A DNA stretch of 64,000 nucleotides, from the NCBI RefSeq assembly GCF_003610355.1, contig NZ_RAPY01000001.1, positions 1,550,001 through 1,614,000 of the forward strand, read 5' to 3'. Within the stretch, counting starts at the first letter, position 1. Each line of letters starts with the position of its first letter. Shown here piece by piece: positions 62,663-64,000 of the stretch. Source of the stretch: Sphingobacterium detergens. GTDB taxonomy: Bacteria > Bacteroidota > Bacteroidia > Sphingobacteriales > Sphingobacteriaceae. Both the position numbers and the translations under genes were made by a program. Under the pieces are notes generated by a model. The model did no database searches. It was not told where the DNA came from and worked only from the letters and a program-made list of their open reading frames with translations.

Positions 62663-63133
62663 TCATCGCAAATCGATGCGGGCATCTATCCAAAAGTACG
62701 CCCTGTTTTTGCGGAATAAGTCATCGGGTAATTGATGGTTATAAATCAGTTCTTCCAATGTATTAAAATTATAACGCAACACCTCATCGTTCTTAAACTG
62801 GATCGGACGTAAAATCGCGTCTTCATCATCAATAAAAATATCAGATTCGAAAAGATTAATTTGATTTGTTGTGACCCAGGCTATAGCGGCTACTTTATCC
62901 ATTTTTATCAAAGCCTTGGACGCTTCTTGATATTGTTTCATTTCCCAAGGGAGATCTTCGGGATAATGGGAGGCTACATAGTCCTGATATATTTTTATAT
63001 CCCCTACTCGCAGGCATTCGTTGCGAATCAACAACCTTGTTGTATCGCGGGCAAAGCTCACATAGTCGGGATGCATAAACAAGCCGTACCGTTTACTATA
63101 CAATGCTATCTTATCTGCCAATTCTTGCCTCAT
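62663..63133 (-). CDS. soluble protein of unknown function
   Basis: 156 residues, no signal peptide or membrane segment. It has a Trp/Tyr-rich charged composition (YASHYPEDLPWEMKQYQ-like middle, FRKNRAYFWIDARIDLR end). No family recognised. It stands alone between convergent and same-strand neighbours. Confidence 0.65.
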   Translation of the reverse strand: MRQELADKIALYSKRYGLFMHPDYVSFARDTTRLLIRNECLRVGDIKIYQDYVASHYPEDLPWEMKQYQEASKALIKMDKVAAIAWVTTNQINLFESDIFIDDEDAILRPIQFKNDEVLRYNFNTLEELIYNHQLPDDLFRKNRAYFWIDARIDLR

Positions 63134-63285
63134 AATTTATGTACGCAACAAAAATCATCCCAACATCCTCTTTTATAGCAGGTTTTAAACTAAATTATTG
63201 ATTTTTTAGGTAAAAAAATAGGATTTATTCAAATTCAAGTAGTATATGGGAAATATAAAGAGTTAGTTTTTCCAGTAAAGAGAAA

Positions 63286-63332
63286 GGATTCTGATATCAC
63301 TCCTATTTATATGCAAAGTGATATCAAAATCC
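63286..63332 (-). terminator. intrinsic terminator of the SMR gene
   Basis: Arms 63286-63301 and 63317-63332 pair over 15 bp with one mismatch, loop 15 nt, directly downstream of the minus-strand SMR gene (ends 63343) and followed on that strand by pyrimidine-rich sequence. Confidence 0.75.
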
Positions 63333-63342
63333 CTGATTGTTA

Positions 63343-63660
63343 TTAAAATATTTTTAAACCTACAATACCCGCCACAATTAACGTCGCCGACAAAAGTCTA
63401 AAGACGTTTGCTGAATCGCCGAAGAAGAATATCCCGACCAGCAATGTACCTACAGCACCTAAACCAGTCCAAACTGCATAGGCTGTACCGATTGGGATAG
63501 CCTTTTGCGCATAAAACAATAGTGCTCCACTGATAGTCATCGAGACAACAGCCAATATAATCCAACCAAATTTATTGCCATCTGGTTGTTGGGCCATCTT
63601 CAATCCTAGGGGCCAACCAATTTCAAAAATACCAGCGATAATTAATGCAATCCAATTCAT
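63343..63660 (-). CDS. SMR family exporter, Gdx/SugE type
   Basis: 105 residues from the ATG at 63660 (a TTG two codons earlier is less likely). Four helices. The essential Glu is in GIFEIGWPLGLKM (residue 13 from this start), and IPIGTAYAVWTGLGAVGTLLVG is the SMR core. The WPxGLK form points to the Gdx/SugE guanidinium-exporting subgroup rather than the EmrE drug group. A -7 like TACTTTTG is on the minus strand at 63686-63693. It lies 78 bp downstream of a Crp/Fnr-type gene on the same strand. Confidence 0.85.
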   Translation of the reverse strand: MNWIALIIAGIFEIGWPLGLKMAQQPDGNKFGWIILAVVSMTISGALLFYAQKAIPIGTAYAVWTGLGAVGTLLVGIFFFGDSANVFRLLSATLIVAGIVGLKIF

Positions 63661-63738
63661 TTTCAATTATTTAAATGATCCACTACAAAAGTAGTGACTT
63701 GATTGGCTGCATTTTTTGATCTATATCAAAATCGTTCC

Positions 63739-64000
63739 TTAGCGTCTGATACGACTCAAAGTCTCCTGTGTAATTCCCAAATAGGATGCAATGTGACCAA
63801 GATTGACTCGATTTAACAAATTTGGCTGCAACTTGATCAGCGACTGGTAACGTTCTATAGCAGATTCAGTGTGCAATGAGATAATACGTTCCTCCAAGAC
63901 AATACATACCTCCTCCGCAATTTTTCTCCCAATAAGATTTAACTCCGGATATTTACGATAGAGTTCATTTAGATCATCCACAGCAATTGCATAGACCTCC
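63739..64000 (-). CDS. Crp/Fnr family regulator (N-terminus outside the window)
   Basis: 87 codons are visible; the frame is open to the window edge, and the GTG at 63981 is internal. The visible part is the end of the sensor domain (VYAIAVDDLNELYRKYP), the dimer helix (AEEVCIVLEERIISLHTES) and the DNA-binding end GHIASYLGITQETLSRIRR. Same compact Bacteroidota type as the other copies in the window. It may control the SMR exporter next to it. Confidence 0.85.
   Translation of the reverse strand, partial: EVYAIAVDDLNELYRKYPELNLIGRKIAEEVCIVLEERIISLHTESAIERYQSLIKLQPNLLNRVNLGHIASYLGITQETLSRIRR

Overview
The window reads as a stretch of chromosome from a Bacteroidota bacterium of the Sphingobacteriaceae type; Sphingobacterium is my best guess, but no rRNA or housekeeping gene is present to fix it. 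The signs are: a FecI-type sigma / FecR / SusC / SusD set, many lipoproteins with a Bacteroidota lipobox ending in SC or GC, fimbrillin-like and DUF4421-like proteins, Crp/Fnr regulators of the short Bacteroidota form, almost no Shine-Dalgarno sequences, and several upstream regions with the Bacteroidota -7 element TAnnTTTG. No tRNA, rRNA, CRISPR array, transposase, integrase or replication origin was found.

Layout. 1-3510 (minus): a compact run of small-molecule-modifying enzymes (GrpB-like protein, GNAT, cytidine/blasticidin-type deaminase, CatA-type acetyltransferase, double GNAT). 4045-8738: a fimbrillin-like lipoprotein, a divergent AraC regulator / PRISE-like reductase pair, and a DUF4421-like outer-membrane protein. 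8978-12227: a five-gene operon with an ECF sigma factor, a zinc-finger membrane anti-sigma factor, two small envelope proteins and a two-lobed retropepsin-like protein. 12696-14149: a gene-free region with a nested palindrome and a long 21-bp-periodic repeat array. 14150-24596: a polysaccharide-utilisation-like locus (sigma, FecR, SusC, SusD, TIG/NHL lipoprotein, beta-helix lipoprotein). 24654-31553: an acyltransferase, a lipoprotein, an alternating Crp/Fnr and DoxX block, and a GH30 lipoprotein. 31714-39070: small metabolic, stress and regulatory genes, including an exported flavodoxin-RidA fusion.

39227-49460 looks like an anti-phage and anti-competitor island. It starts with a 1907-residue DUF4011 / SF1 helicase / Vsr-like nuclease protein of the kind described as the single-gene defence system Hhe, here with an N-terminal transglutaminase-like Cys/His region. 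A cluster of immunity-like genes without visible toxins follows (two paralogous DUF7674-like proteins, a membrane-anchored PH-like protein, SMI1/KNR4, DUF4272 and DUF1266).

49741-64000: a Crp/Fnr regulator with a DinB-like protein, an HxlR / NmrA divergent pair beside an ArsC-like protein, a second repeat array (63-bp units, each made of three 21-bp pieces), an AraC / aldo-keto reductase pair, an OmpL-like porin with a 40-residue membrane peptide encoded upstream, a methyltransferase, a DUF1080 lipoprotein, an S41 peptidase, a broken gene, small envelope proteins, and a Gdx/SugE-type SMR exporter beside a partial Crp/Fnr gene. Both window edges cut genes.

The strongest candidates for something not fully described are the helicase-immunity island, the two unrelated arrays that share a 21-bp period, and the sigma/anti-sigma/retropepsin operon.
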